Translations under genes and position numbers: made by a program
Notes under the pieces: generated by a model
What the model saw: only the letters and a program-made list of their open reading frames with translations
The model's database searches: none
Told to the model about the DNA's origin: nothing
Shown here: piece by piece, positions 45,867 to 54,121 of the stretch
How the letters are laid out: every line of letters begins with the position of its first letter
Position numbering within the stretch: the first letter of the stretch is position 1
NCBI RefSeq assembly: GCF_002799245.1
Contig: NZ_NEQV01000003.1
Location: forward strand, 1-64,000
Reading direction: 5' to 3'
Source of the DNA: Stenotrophomonas maltophilia
GTDB taxonomy: Bacteria > Pseudomonadota > Gammaproteobacteria > Xanthomonadales > Xanthomonadaceae
Length of the DNA stretch: 64,000 bases

Positions 45867-48800
45867 GGCTCGCTCTACTCCAGGGCCAGCGCCAACGCGA
45901 TGGGCGGCGGTGATACAGGCGACGGGCGGGAACCGCCAGCGCGACTTCGGTACCCAGCCCGGGGCGGGTCCATAGCTGCAGTTCCGCGCCGAGGCGCTGC
46001 GCGCGCTCACGCATGCCCTGCAGGCCCCAATGGCCATGGCCCGCATCCTCATCGGCGATGCCGACGCCATCGTCGCGCACGTGCAGCAGGAAGCAACGCG
46101 TACCGTAGGACAGTTCCACTTCAATGGCACTGGCATTGGCATGGCGCAACGCATTGCGGATGGCCTCGCGCCCGATCAGGAACACCTCTTCGGCCGCGTC
46201 GGCCTGCAGCGCTGGCGTCGCGCCTTCCACGGTCAGGCGCAGGGGATTGGTGCCGTGCCCGGCGTATTCGGCGTGCACATCGGCCAGCGCCGAAGCCAGG
46301 TCGCGGCCCGCGAACGGACCCTCGCGCAGCGCATTGACCCGCTCGCGGCCTTCGGCCAGGTTGCGTTCGGCCAGCTGCATCGCCGACTCCAGCTGGCTGC
46401 GCACCGGCTCCGGTGTCTGTGCTGACTGGCTGATCGCATGCAGGCGCAGGATCAGGCCCTGGCTACCCTGCAGCAGGGTGTCGTGCAGGTCGCGCGCGAT
46501 GCGTTCGCGTTCGCCATTGCGTTCCTGCAGGCGCGCACGGAACAGCGCGGCCAGCTGCCCGCTGCGGATGCGCACTGCCATCACCAGCAGCGCAAGCACT
46601 GCGGCCGTGCACAGCAGCTTGAACCAGACGGTCTGCATGAAAGTGGGGGCGATGCGGAAGCTGCGGCTGGCCGGCGCGGTGCTCCAGATGCCGTCCTCGT
46701 TGGCGGCTTCCACCTCGAACCGGTAGTCGCCCGGTGCGAGGTTGGTGTAATACGCACGCGTGCTGCTGCCAGCGTCCTGCCAACCGTCATCGACACCGGA
46801 CAGGCGGTAGCGGTAGCGGTTACGCTCAGGACGTGCCAACGACAGCGCCACGTAATCGATCTGCAGCTGGCTGGTGCCGGCCGGGAGGCGCAGGCCATCG
46901 CGCAGCGGCTCGTGCTCGCTGCCGTACAGCACCTCGCCGATGCGCACGCTGGGAACCATCTTGTTGACGTGCGAGCGGGTGGTGTCCAGCCAGGCCAGGC
47001 CCTGGTTGGTGGCCAGCCACAGCAGGCCATCGTCGGCCAGGGCAGCGGTGGCGATCGGTCCGCTCTGCAGGGCGATGCCGGGCATGCCGTCGATGGCATC
47101 GAACAGGCGTGGCGTGACCGGCAGTCCGCTGCGCAGGGCACGGCGCAGCAGCCCGCTTTCCATCCGCACCAGGCCACGGCTGCCGTTGAGCCAGAGGTGT
47201 CCATTGGCATCGGCGACCATGCCAGTGATGCCTTCCAGGACGCCGGCCATGTCGGTGCGCACCGGAACGAAATGACCATTGCCGATGCGCGCGGCCAGTC
47301 CGGCCTCGCCGGCGACCAGCAGCAGGTCCTGGTGATGCAGCATTGCGGTGATCGGCCCCACTGACAGGCCATGGCCGGCATCGAAGGTTTCGATGCGGGT
47401 TGCGTCCATCCGGCGCAGTCGGCCATCGGCATAGCCGAGCAGCAGCTGGCCATGGGCATCCAGCGCCAGCGATGAGCAGGCCTGCTCGGGCAGGCGGCTT
47501 TCGTGTTGCCAGCGGTCGTGCTGGTAGTGCAGCACCCCGCGTTCGCCGGTGCAGACCCAGGCCTGTCCGTCGTCGGGGAACAGAAGGGCATGCAGCGGCT
47601 GCCCGGTGAACGGGGGCGGCAGTGGGATCAAGGTGGTCTGGCCGGCTACGGTGCGCGCAAGGTTGATCCAGTCGAACTGCCAGATCGGCGCGGGTGCCTG
47701 GCGCGCGGCGGCCTGCAGCTGCGTGGCGCTGCCATCCAGCAGGGTGCGCCGCAGGTCGTAGGGCTTGAGATCTTCGCCATAGCCATACACGCGGCCGTCG
47801 CTGGCCCGCACCAGCGAGCGGTAGGGATCGCTCGGACCGACCGCCAGGGTGTGCACGCTGCGTGCGCGGAAGCGGTTGAGGCCGAGATTGGTACCCACCC
47901 AGAGATTGCCTTCGCGATCGACGATGATCGGTACCGCCGAGGTGGCGGTCAGGCCATGCGGTGAATCGAAGCGCTCCATGCGCACGGCCCGAGTGCCGTC
48001 GAAGGTGACGCGGGCGACGCCGCCGTGCGGGCTCATCGTGGCCCACAACGCACCGTCGGCGGTGAACTGCAGGCGCGCGGCGACCAGCTCCGGCAGCCGT
48101 CGCGCTTCGCGCTCGCTGTCCGGCAGCAGGCCCTGCGCGTTGGCCAGCGGTGAGGTGCCGCGCAGCCGGTCGGCCAGCCACACTTCGCCCTGCGGGCTTT
48201 CGGTGAGCGTCGCCATCTGCGAGACGGCGATGCCGGTGTCCTGGAAGGTTGCCTGGCCGGCAGTGCGCATCCAGACCTTCAGATCGGCCAGGACCCAGAA
48301 GGTGTCCCGGCTGTCGTGCAGCAGCCACTGCACACGGCGCTCCGGCAGCCCGGCACTGGCCGGCAGTGGCTGCCAGCGTTGTCCATCAAAGCGGCGCAGC
48401 CCGCCATTGATCGCCGCCCACAGCTGCCCCCCGCGATCCTGGCTGAAGTGCGGCACCACGCCGACCGGCACTCCCTGCGCGCGACCATAGCTGTGCAGCT
48501 GCCCATACGCAAAGCGGCTGATACCGGCCTGGAAGTAGCCGATCCACAGGGCGCCATCGCCGCCCTGCGCCAGCGTGACCATGTTGGTGGACGGGAAGTG
48601 GCTGCCGATGGGCGTCGCCTGCCGTTCGAAACGACGGCCATCGAAGCGGTACAGGCCCGAGCCGGTGGCCAGCCACAACAGACCGTCGCGGTCCTGGGCA
48701 ATGTCCCAGATATCGCCGGGCGCACCCTGGCCGACGCGCCAGGCGGTGTGTTCGTAATCGGGCAGTCCTCCGCTCACCGGCGGGCGCTGCACGGCAAGCG

Positions 48801-48888
48801 CGGGCAGGGAGGTCAACAGCAGCAGGCACGTCAGCAGTGTCGGCAGGCGACACAGGAACGGGAAGGGGCGGCCACGCATGGCGCGCAT
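45859..48888 (-). CDS. Two-component histidine kinase with periplasmic propeller sensor
   Basis: 1009 aa. After a signal/anchor (LLTCLLLLTSLPALA) come about 12 Reg_prop-type repeats (GLLWLATGSGLYRFDG; GNLWVGTNLGLNRF; GHLWLNGSRGLVRM) forming two seven-bladed propellers, then a Y_Y_Y domain (YRYRLSGVDDGWQDAG) near residue 690 and one transmembrane helix (LLCTAAVLALLVMAV). The HisKA_3 dimerisation domain has phospho-acceptor H802 (DLHDTLLQGS), followed by HATPase_c (EAIRNALRHANA; VGIADEDAGHGHWGLQGM). Known: such sensors in Bacteroidetes and Xanthomonads read sugars or peptides in the periplasm. It comes first, with its regulator 8 bp overlapping. Confidence 0.93.
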   Translation of the reverse strand: MRAMRGRPFPFLCRLPTLLTCLLLLTSLPALAVQRPPVSGGLPDYEHTAWRVGQGAPGDIWDIAQDRDGLLWLATGSGLYRFDGRRFERQATPIGSHFPSTNMVTLAQGGDGALWIGYFQAGISRFAYGQLHSYGRAQGVPVGVVPHFSQDRGGQLWAAINGGLRRFDGQRWQPLPASAGLPERRVQWLLHDSRDTFWVLADLKVWMRTAGQATFQDTGIAVSQMATLTESPQGEVWLADRLRGTSPLANAQGLLPDSEREARRLPELVAARLQFTADGALWATMSPHGGVARVTFDGTRAVRMERFDSPHGLTATSAVPIIVDREGNLWVGTNLGLNRFRARSVHTLAVGPSDPYRSLVRASDGRVYGYGEDLKPYDLRRTLLDGSATQLQAAARQAPAPIWQFDWINLARTVAGQTTLIPLPPPFTGQPLHALLFPDDGQAWVCTGERGVLHYQHDRWQHESRLPEQACSSLALDAHGQLLLGYADGRLRRMDATRIETFDAGHGLSVGPITAMLHHQDLLLVAGEAGLAARIGNGHFVPVRTDMAGVLEGITGMVADANGHLWLNGSRGLVRMESGLLRRALRSGLPVTPRLFDAIDGMPGIALQSGPIATAALADDGLLWLATNQGLAWLDTTRSHVNKMVPSVRIGEVLYGSEHEPLRDGLRLPAGTSQLQIDYVALSLARPERNRYRYRLSGVDDGWQDAGSSTRAYYTNLAPGDYRFEVEAANEDGIWSTAPASRSFRIAPTFMQTVWFKLLCTAAVLALLVMAVRIRSGQLAALFRARLQERNGERERIARDLHDTLLQGSQGLILRLHAISQSAQTPEPVRSQLESAMQLAERNLAEGRERVNALREGPFAGRDLASALADVHAEYAGHGTNPLRLTVEGATPALQADAAEEVFLIGREAIRNALRHANASAIEVELSYGTRCFLLHVRDDGVGIADEDAGHGHWGLQGMRERAQRLGAELQLWTRPGLGTEVALAVPARRLYHRRPSRWRWPWSRASHD

Positions 48889-48984
48889 TCTGGCAGGTGT
48901 GGGGCAGCCCGGGGTGACCCGAACGGGGTAGGCAGCGTGCGCCGACGTCGGCTATCACGCCGGCATGTCCGCTGGAGCCCCGCC

Positions 48985-49317
48985 ATGCAGCGCCTGTTCG
49001 TGATGTTCCCCGACCGTGGTCCGGGCGTCGGCCTGTTATGGCTGAGGCTGTGCCTGGCCGCCGCGCTGTGCACGCCTGGCACGCATGCGGGCGGGTGGTC
49101 GGCGCTGTGCCTGCTGGCAGCGGCCATGCTCGTGCTGGGTGCGTTGACGCCTCTGGCAGCGCTGCTGGCGGCCGTGGGCATGTTCGCGCAGCGGGCGCCG
49201 TGGCCACTGGTGGTATTGCCAGTGGCGCTGTTGATGCTGGGCCCTGGTGCCTATTCACTGGATGCGCGCATGTTCGGGCGGCGCCTGCTCGGCCGTCGGC
49301 CTCCCCCATTCGGGTAG
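48985..49317 (+). CDS. Small DoxX-like membrane protein
   Basis: 110 aa with three hydrophobic segments: GVGLLWLRLCLAAALC, WSALCLLAAAMLVLGALTPLAALLAAVGMFA and LVVLPVALLMLGPGAYSLDARMFGRR. The RLC...AxG..TP...L layout and ending GPGAYSLDARMFG are those of short DoxX-type proteins. It lies 50 bp before the AraC gene and may be the first gene of the operon that continues to 55761. Function unknown. Confidence 0.7.
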   Translation: MQRLFVMFPDRGPGVGLLWLRLCLAAALCTPGTHAGGWSALCLLAAAMLVLGALTPLAALLAAVGMFAQRAPWPLVVLPVALLMLGPGAYSLDARMFGRRLLGRRPPPFG

Positions 49318-49367
49318 GTGCTGGCCTCGACCGACGGGGGTAGGGCATCGCGCAGCGGCCACGCACC

Positions 49368-49811
49368 ATGGGGCACCCCCTCGCGGCGTCCCGCATGGCC
49401 TCCGTCTTTCCGCCTGATCCGCCCGCCGTGTCGCTGGCACCGCAGCAGGCCGCCGCATTGCAGCGCGCCCTGCACTATGTCGATGCACACCTGTCGCAGC
49501 CGCTGCGGGTATCCGAGCTGGCAGCGGCTGCCTGTGTCAGCCGCTTCCATCTGGTGCGTCTGTTCCGTACCGGTACCGGTGCCAGTCCACTGCGTTATGT
49601 GCGGCGTCGCCGCATCGAGCGCGCGCTGCAACTGCTGCCCGGCGCGCAGCTGCCGATGGCCTGCCTGGCCCAGCAGTTGGGCTTCTTCGACCAGAGCCAT
49701 TTCGTCCGCAGCTTCCGCGCGGAGACCGGTTGCAGTCCCGGCCAGTTCCTGGCCGGTGATGCCGCCCTGTTGCTTCCCCCTGACCATGTTTCCCACGGAG
49801 TCCATCCATGA
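49368..49811 (+). CDS. Short AraC family regulator
   Basis: 147 aa, consisting almost only of the double HTH (VSELAAAACVSRFHLVRLFRTGTGASPLRYVRRRRIERALQLL; LGFFDQSHFVRSFRAETGCSP). There is no effector domain, as in SoxS/Rob-like short regulators. ATG 49368 or ATG 49395 are both possible. Its stop overlaps the next gene by 4 bp (ATGA), so the regulator is co-translated with the operon it probably controls. Confidence 0.85.
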   Translation: MGHPLAASRMASVFPPDPPAVSLAPQQAAALQRALHYVDAHLSQPLRVSELAAAACVSRFHLVRLFRTGTGASPLRYVRRRRIERALQLLPGAQLPMACLAQQLGFFDQSHFVRSFRAETGCSPGQFLAGDAALLLPPDHVSHGVHP

Positions 49812-50464
49812 GCCTTGCCACCGCCACTCCCGCCCCGGCCCTGCTGTCGCCGACGGACCACGCTCTGGTGCTGATCGACTTCCAGTCGCAGATGGCGTTC
49901 GCCACCCACACCATCGACATCTCCGCGCTGCGCAACAACGTGTCGTTGATCAGCAAGGGTGCCAAGGCCTTCAATGTGCCGGTCGTGCTGACCACGGTCG
50001 CCGAGACGTCGTTCTCCGGCCCGATGTTCCCGGAACTGCCGCAGATCTTTCCGGGCCAGACGGTGTTCGACCGCACCTCGATGAACACCTGGGAAGACCA
50101 GCCGGTGATCGATGAGATCAACCGCATCGGCAAGCGCCGGCTGGTCATCGCCGGCCTGTGGACCAGCGTCTGCATCGTCGGCCCTGCGCTGTCGGCACTG
50201 GCGCAGGGCTTCGAGGTCCATGTGATCACCGATGCCTGTGGTGACGTCAGCGAGGAGGCCCACGAGCGCGCGATCACCCGCATGGTGCAGGCCGGTGCGG
50301 TGCCGATGACCAGCGTGCAGTACCTGCTTGAGCTGCAGCGTGACTGGGCACGCGGTGAAACCTACGATCTGACCACCGGCATCGCCCGCGACCATGCCGG
50401 CGGCTACGGCATCGGCATCCAGTACGCCAAGAGCATGTTCGGCGCGCAGGAAGGCGGCCACTGA
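49808..50464 (+). CDS. Isochorismatase-like cysteine hydrolase, YcaC-type
   Basis: 218 aa. The catalytic triad of the family can be read: D24 (LVLIDFQSQM), K in KGAKAFNVPVVLTT or the following strand, and C122 in TSVCIVGPAL. VCIVGPALSALAQGFEVHVITDACGDVSEEAHERA is typical of the YcaC group, which has not been given a firm reaction; relatives cut amides of small acids (nicotinamide, biuret). No signal peptide. It is second in the overlapping operon, 2 nt before the DoxX gene, and next to a predicted Tat-exported amidohydrolase. Confidence 0.88.
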   Translation: MSLATATPAPALLSPTDHALVLIDFQSQMAFATHTIDISALRNNVSLISKGAKAFNVPVVLTTVAETSFSGPMFPELPQIFPGQTVFDRTSMNTWEDQPVIDEINRIGKRRLVIAGLWTSVCIVGPALSALAQGFEVHVITDACGDVSEEAHERAITRMVQAGAVPMTSVQYLLELQRDWARGETYDLTTGIARDHAGGYGIGIQYAKSMFGAQEGGH

Positions 50465-50466
50465 GC

Positions 50467-50892
50467 ATGGTTGCCGGCCATGGCCTCGACCTGGCCCTGC
50501 TGATGCTGCGCATGGCGGCAGGGGGCTTCCTGCTGCCGCATGCGCTGGGCAAGCTGTTCGGCTGGTTTGGTGGCCCGGGGCTGTCTGGTTTCGCCGCCGA
50601 GCTGCGCGGGTTCGGACTGCCGGCTGCTGGGCCGTTGCCGTTGCTGCTGGCCCTGCTGCAGGTGCTGTCCGGGCTGGGCGTACTGCTGGGATGGCAGACC
50701 CGCATTGCAGCGCTGGCGGCGGCCGCCTTCATCGGTTTCACCGTACTGTTGGCCCTGCCCAAGGGCTGGTTCTGGATGCGCGGCGGCAGCGAGTACCCGT
50801 TGATGTGGACCACGGTACTGCTCGCCCTCGCGCTGGCCGGCCCTGGCGCCTGGGCGCTGGATGGCCAACGCCTTCCGGGAGATTTCGCATGA
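50467..50892 (+). CDS. DoxX family membrane protein
   Basis: 141 aa, four hydrophobic segments, with the DoxX signature LLMLRMAAGGFLLPHALGKLFGWFGGPG at the start and MWTTVLLALALAGPGAWALDG at the end. Known: DoxX proteins are small membrane partners of various redox or detoxification enzymes, and no single function is established. It starts 2 nt after the isochorismatase gene and its stop overlaps the amidohydrolase start (ATGA, 50889-50892). Confidence 0.9.
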   Translation: MVAGHGLDLALLMLRMAAGGFLLPHALGKLFGWFGGPGLSGFAAELRGFGLPAAGPLPLLLALLQVLSGLGVLLGWQTRIAALAAAAFIGFTVLLALPKGWFWMRGGSEYPLMWTTVLLALALAGPGAWALDGQRLPGDFA

Positions 50893-52859
50893 GTCACGAT
50901 CCACTCGATCACGGTCGCCGCAACATCGTGCTGGCCAGCGGTGCCGCCGTTGCGCTGGGGTTGGCCGGCCGCGCCGGTGCCGCACTCGATTCCACTTCCA
51001 AGGAGCGTCGCATGAGCACGCTGGTCATCCGCAATGCCCGCATCACCACGCTCGACCCGCAGCAACCGCATGCCCAGGCGCTGGCCGTGCAGGAAGGCCG
51101 CATCGTCGCCGTCGGCAGCGACGAGGAAATCATGTGCGGCTGGGGGAGTGAAGCGACCCTGATCGACGCGCAGGGCCGGCGCCTGCTGCCCGGCCTCAAC
51201 GACAGCCATACCCACCTGATCCGCGGTGGCCTGAACTACAACCTGGAACTGCGCTGGGACGGCCTGCTTTCGCTCGGCGACGCGCTGGACATGCTGAAGG
51301 CCCAGGTTGACCGTACGCCCGCACCGCAGTGGGTACGCGTGGTCGGTGGCTTCACTGCCGCGCAGTTCAACGAGAAGCGCCTGCCGACGCTGCAGGAGCT
51401 CAACGACATTGCGCCGGATACGCCGGTGTTCCTGCTGCACCTGTATGACCGCGCACTGCTCAACCGTGCCGCGCTGCGCGCGTGCGGCTACAGCAAGGAC
51501 ACGCCGGACCCGCCGGGCGGGCAGATCGTGCGCGATTCGCTGGGCAACCCGACCGGGCTGCTGCTGGCCAAGCCCAATGCGCTGATCCTGTACGCCACGC
51601 TGGCCAAAGGCCCGCGACTGCCGATCGAATACCAGGCCAACTCGACGCGCCACTTCATGCGTGAACTGAACCGGCTCGGCATCACCTCGGTGATCGACGC
51701 CGGCGGTGGCTTCCAGAACTACCCCGAGGACTACCAGGTCATCGAGCAGCTGCATCGCGATGATCAGCTGACGGTGCGCATCGCCTACAACCTGTTCACC
51801 CAGAACAAGGGCAGGGAAGTGGACGACTTCCGTGGCTGGAGCGAAATCCTGCAACCGCGCCAGGGCGATGACCTGCTGCGCCACAACGGCGCCGGCGAGA
51901 TGCTGGTGTTCTCGGCGGCCGACTTCGAACTGTTCAACGAGCCGCGCCCGGAGCTGCCGCCGGAGCTGGAGCCCGAACTGCACGACGTGGTGAAGCTGCT
52001 GGTCGAGAAGCGCTGGCCGTTCCGCATCCACGCCACCTACGACGAGAGCATCACCCGCATCCTGGATGTGTACGAACAGGTCAACCGCGAGGTGCCGTTC
52101 GATGGCCTGCACTGGTTCATCGACCACGCCGAGACCATCACCCCGCGCAACATCGAGCGCATCCGTGCGCTGGGCGGCGGCATCGCCGTGCAGCACCGCA
52201 TGGCCTACCAGGGCGAAGCCTTCGTCGAGCGCTACGGCGTGCAGGCCGCGCGGCACACGCCGCCCGTGAGGCGGATGCTGGCCGAGGGCGTACCGGTCGG
52301 TGCGGGCACTGATGCCACCCGCGTGGCCAGCTACAACCCATGGGTGGCGCTGTCCTGGCTGGTGACCGGGCGCACCGTGGGTGGTCTGGCCCTGTATGGC
52401 GAGGAAAACCTGCTTGAACGCGAGCAGGCGCTGCGCCTGTGGACCCAGGGCAGCGCCTGGTTCTCCGGCGACGAGGCGGTGAAGGGCACCCTGAAAGCCG
52501 GCCAGCTGGCCGACTTCATCCTGCTCTCGGCCGATTTCTTCCGCGTCGACGATGCGCACATCGCCGACATCACCAGCGTGCTGACCGTGGTCGGTGGCCG
52601 CATCGTGCATGCCGACGGCGACTACGCAGGCCTGGCGCCGCAGCTGCCGCCGGCGATGCCGGACTGGTCGCCGGTCAACAGGTTCGGCGGCTACCACGTC
52701 GGCGGTGCCGCCACCGGATTGGCCGCCGCTCATCGCCACCATCACGGCGTGGCCTGCAGTGCGCATGGTGCTCACGGTCATGCCGCGCAGCACGCGGCGC
52801 CCACCGACGACCTGACCGCCTTCTGGGGCGCGATGGGATGCTCGTGTTTCGCGTTCTGA
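50889..52859 (+). CDS. Tat-exported amidohydrolase (YtcJ/formamide-deformylase-like)
   Basis: 656 aa. A Tat leader is visible (RRNIVLASGAAVALGLAGRAGA). The amidohydrolase-3 domain begins near residue 45 (VIRNARITTLD) with metal residues in LLPGLNDSHTHLIRGG, RIHATYDES, FIDHAETI and GAGTDATRVASYNPW. Known: relatives such as NfdA hydrolyse N-substituted formamides. Odd: the C-terminal tail of about 65 residues is rich in His (HRHHHGVACSAHGAHGHAAQHAAP) and ends in GCSCFAF, which suggests metal loading or redox control. ATG 51012 is an internal start that would drop the leader; the overlap with DoxX favours 50889. Its 3' end overlaps the porin gene by 22 bp. Confidence 0.87.
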   Translation: MSHDPLDHGRRNIVLASGAAVALGLAGRAGAALDSTSKERRMSTLVIRNARITTLDPQQPHAQALAVQEGRIVAVGSDEEIMCGWGSEATLIDAQGRRLLPGLNDSHTHLIRGGLNYNLELRWDGLLSLGDALDMLKAQVDRTPAPQWVRVVGGFTAAQFNEKRLPTLQELNDIAPDTPVFLLHLYDRALLNRAALRACGYSKDTPDPPGGQIVRDSLGNPTGLLLAKPNALILYATLAKGPRLPIEYQANSTRHFMRELNRLGITSVIDAGGGFQNYPEDYQVIEQLHRDDQLTVRIAYNLFTQNKGREVDDFRGWSEILQPRQGDDLLRHNGAGEMLVFSAADFELFNEPRPELPPELEPELHDVVKLLVEKRWPFRIHATYDESITRILDVYEQVNREVPFDGLHWFIDHAETITPRNIERIRALGGGIAVQHRMAYQGEAFVERYGVQAARHTPPVRRMLAEGVPVGAGTDATRVASYNPWVALSWLVTGRTVGGLALYGEENLLEREQALRLWTQGSAWFSGDEAVKGTLKAGQLADFILLSADFFRVDDAHIADITSVLTVVGGRIVHADGDYAGLAPQLPPAMPDWSPVNRFGGYHVGGAATGLAAAHRHHHGVACSAHGAHGHAAQHAAPTDDLTAFWGAMGCSCFAF

Positions 52860-54121
52860 GCCTGGCGCTGCTGGCCGTGCCGTCGCTGGCGCAGGCCTGC
52901 GAGGGCGGCCGCTGCAGCGACGCCGGCAACGGCCAGCTGCAGCTGGACGCCTCGCTGCGCCTGCGTGGCCTGTACTACGACCCGACCCGGTTCGGCATCG
53001 GCGGCAGTGAAGATGGCTACGGCCTGCTGCGCGCGCTGGCCTCAGCCACCTATGTGGAGGACAGCTGGCAGGCAAAGCTGCAGGTGGGCGTGCATGCTGA
53101 GAATGGCAAGGCAGGCGGCCCGGGCCGCACCGACCGTGGCGCGTTGGATGTGCAGCAGGCGTACTGGCGCTGGCAGCGCGGTGGCGTCCATCTGCAACTC
53201 GGCCGGCAGGAAGCCGGTTATGGCAGCTCGCGGCTGTTGTCGGTGCGCGATGGACCGAACATCCGCCTGGCCTTCGACGGTGCGCGGCTGGGCTGGAAGG
53301 GTCGCCTCGGCACGCTTGACCTGATGGCGCTGCGGCCGGTGGAGAACCGGCCGGGTGCCTTCGATGATCGTGGCGAACACGGTGCCCACCTGTGGGGTGC
53401 CTATGCCACCACGGCACGCGGGCAGGGCGCGGGACAGTGGGATCTTTACCTGCTCGACTACCGCCGCGAAGGTGCGCGCTTCGCGGCGGGCTCCGGCATC
53501 GAACGCCGGCAGACCGTGGGTGCGCGCTGGTTCGGCCAGGCAGGTGCACTGGACTGGAACAGCGAGCTGGCGGCGCAGGGTGGCGAACTGCGAACGACCT
53601 TCGGCACGCTCGATATCCGCGCCTGGACGCTGGCTACCGATACGGGGTTGCGCTGGACGGAGCTGCCGCTGCAACCGCGGTTGGGGCTGAAGGCGGACAT
53701 CGCCAGTGGTGATGGCAACCTGCATGACGGCCGCCTGGGAACCTTCAATGCACTGTTCCCGAAGTCGGCCTACTTCAGCGAGGCCAGCCTGCTGGCCCCG
53801 GCCAATCTGATGGACGTCCAGCCGACCCTGACCCTGCGCCTGCACGACGCGGTGACGACGGAACTGGGTGTACAGATGGCCTGGAAGCATCGCCGCGCTG
53901 ACGCGGTCTACACCACGCCGGCGCCGCTGGTGGCGTTGCCGGGCAGCGCCGGTGGCGCGCGCCGCATCGGTAATCAGTACAAATCCGAAACCCGCTGGCA
54001 GGCCAGCGAACACTGGCAATGGCAGCTGCAGCTGGCCTGGGTCAATGCCGGTCCTGCACTGAAGCAGGCCGGCGGCCGGGACACGCTGTTCGCCTCGATC
54101 GTTGGAGCATGGCAATGGTGA
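52838..54121 (+). CDS. Alginate-export-type outer membrane porin
   Basis: 427 aa. Signal peptide (FRVLSLALLAVPSLAQA) before a barrel of alternating strands. It holds the family's start (LDASLRLRGLYYDPTRFG; VQQAYWRWQRGGVHLQLGRQE) and ends in an aromatic residue (IVGAWQW), as outer membrane barrels do. The closest known family is alginate_exp (AlgE-like), a specific porin for negatively charged sugars; here it more likely admits the substrate of the amidohydrolase encoded directly before it, with which it overlaps 22 bp. The start ATG 52838 lies inside the amidohydrolase gene. Confidence 0.85.
   Translation: MLVFRVLSLALLAVPSLAQACEGGRCSDAGNGQLQLDASLRLRGLYYDPTRFGIGGSEDGYGLLRALASATYVEDSWQAKLQVGVHAENGKAGGPGRTDRGALDVQQAYWRWQRGGVHLQLGRQEAGYGSSRLLSVRDGPNIRLAFDGARLGWKGRLGTLDLMALRPVENRPGAFDDRGEHGAHLWGAYATTARGQGAGQWDLYLLDYRREGARFAAGSGIERRQTVGARWFGQAGALDWNSELAAQGGELRTTFGTLDIRAWTLATDTGLRWTELPLQPRLGLKADIASGDGNLHDGRLGTFNALFPKSAYFSEASLLAPANLMDVQPTLTLRLHDAVTTELGVQMAWKHRRADAVYTTPAPLVALPGSAGGARRIGNQYKSETRWQASEHWQWQLQLAWVNAGPALKQAGGRDTLFASIVGAWQW

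Noticed and set aside
50274..53549. Minus-strand frame of 1091 codons opposite the operon
   Set aside because: No motif, shadow of isochorismatase, DoxX, amidohydrolase and porin genes, all well supported on the plus strand.
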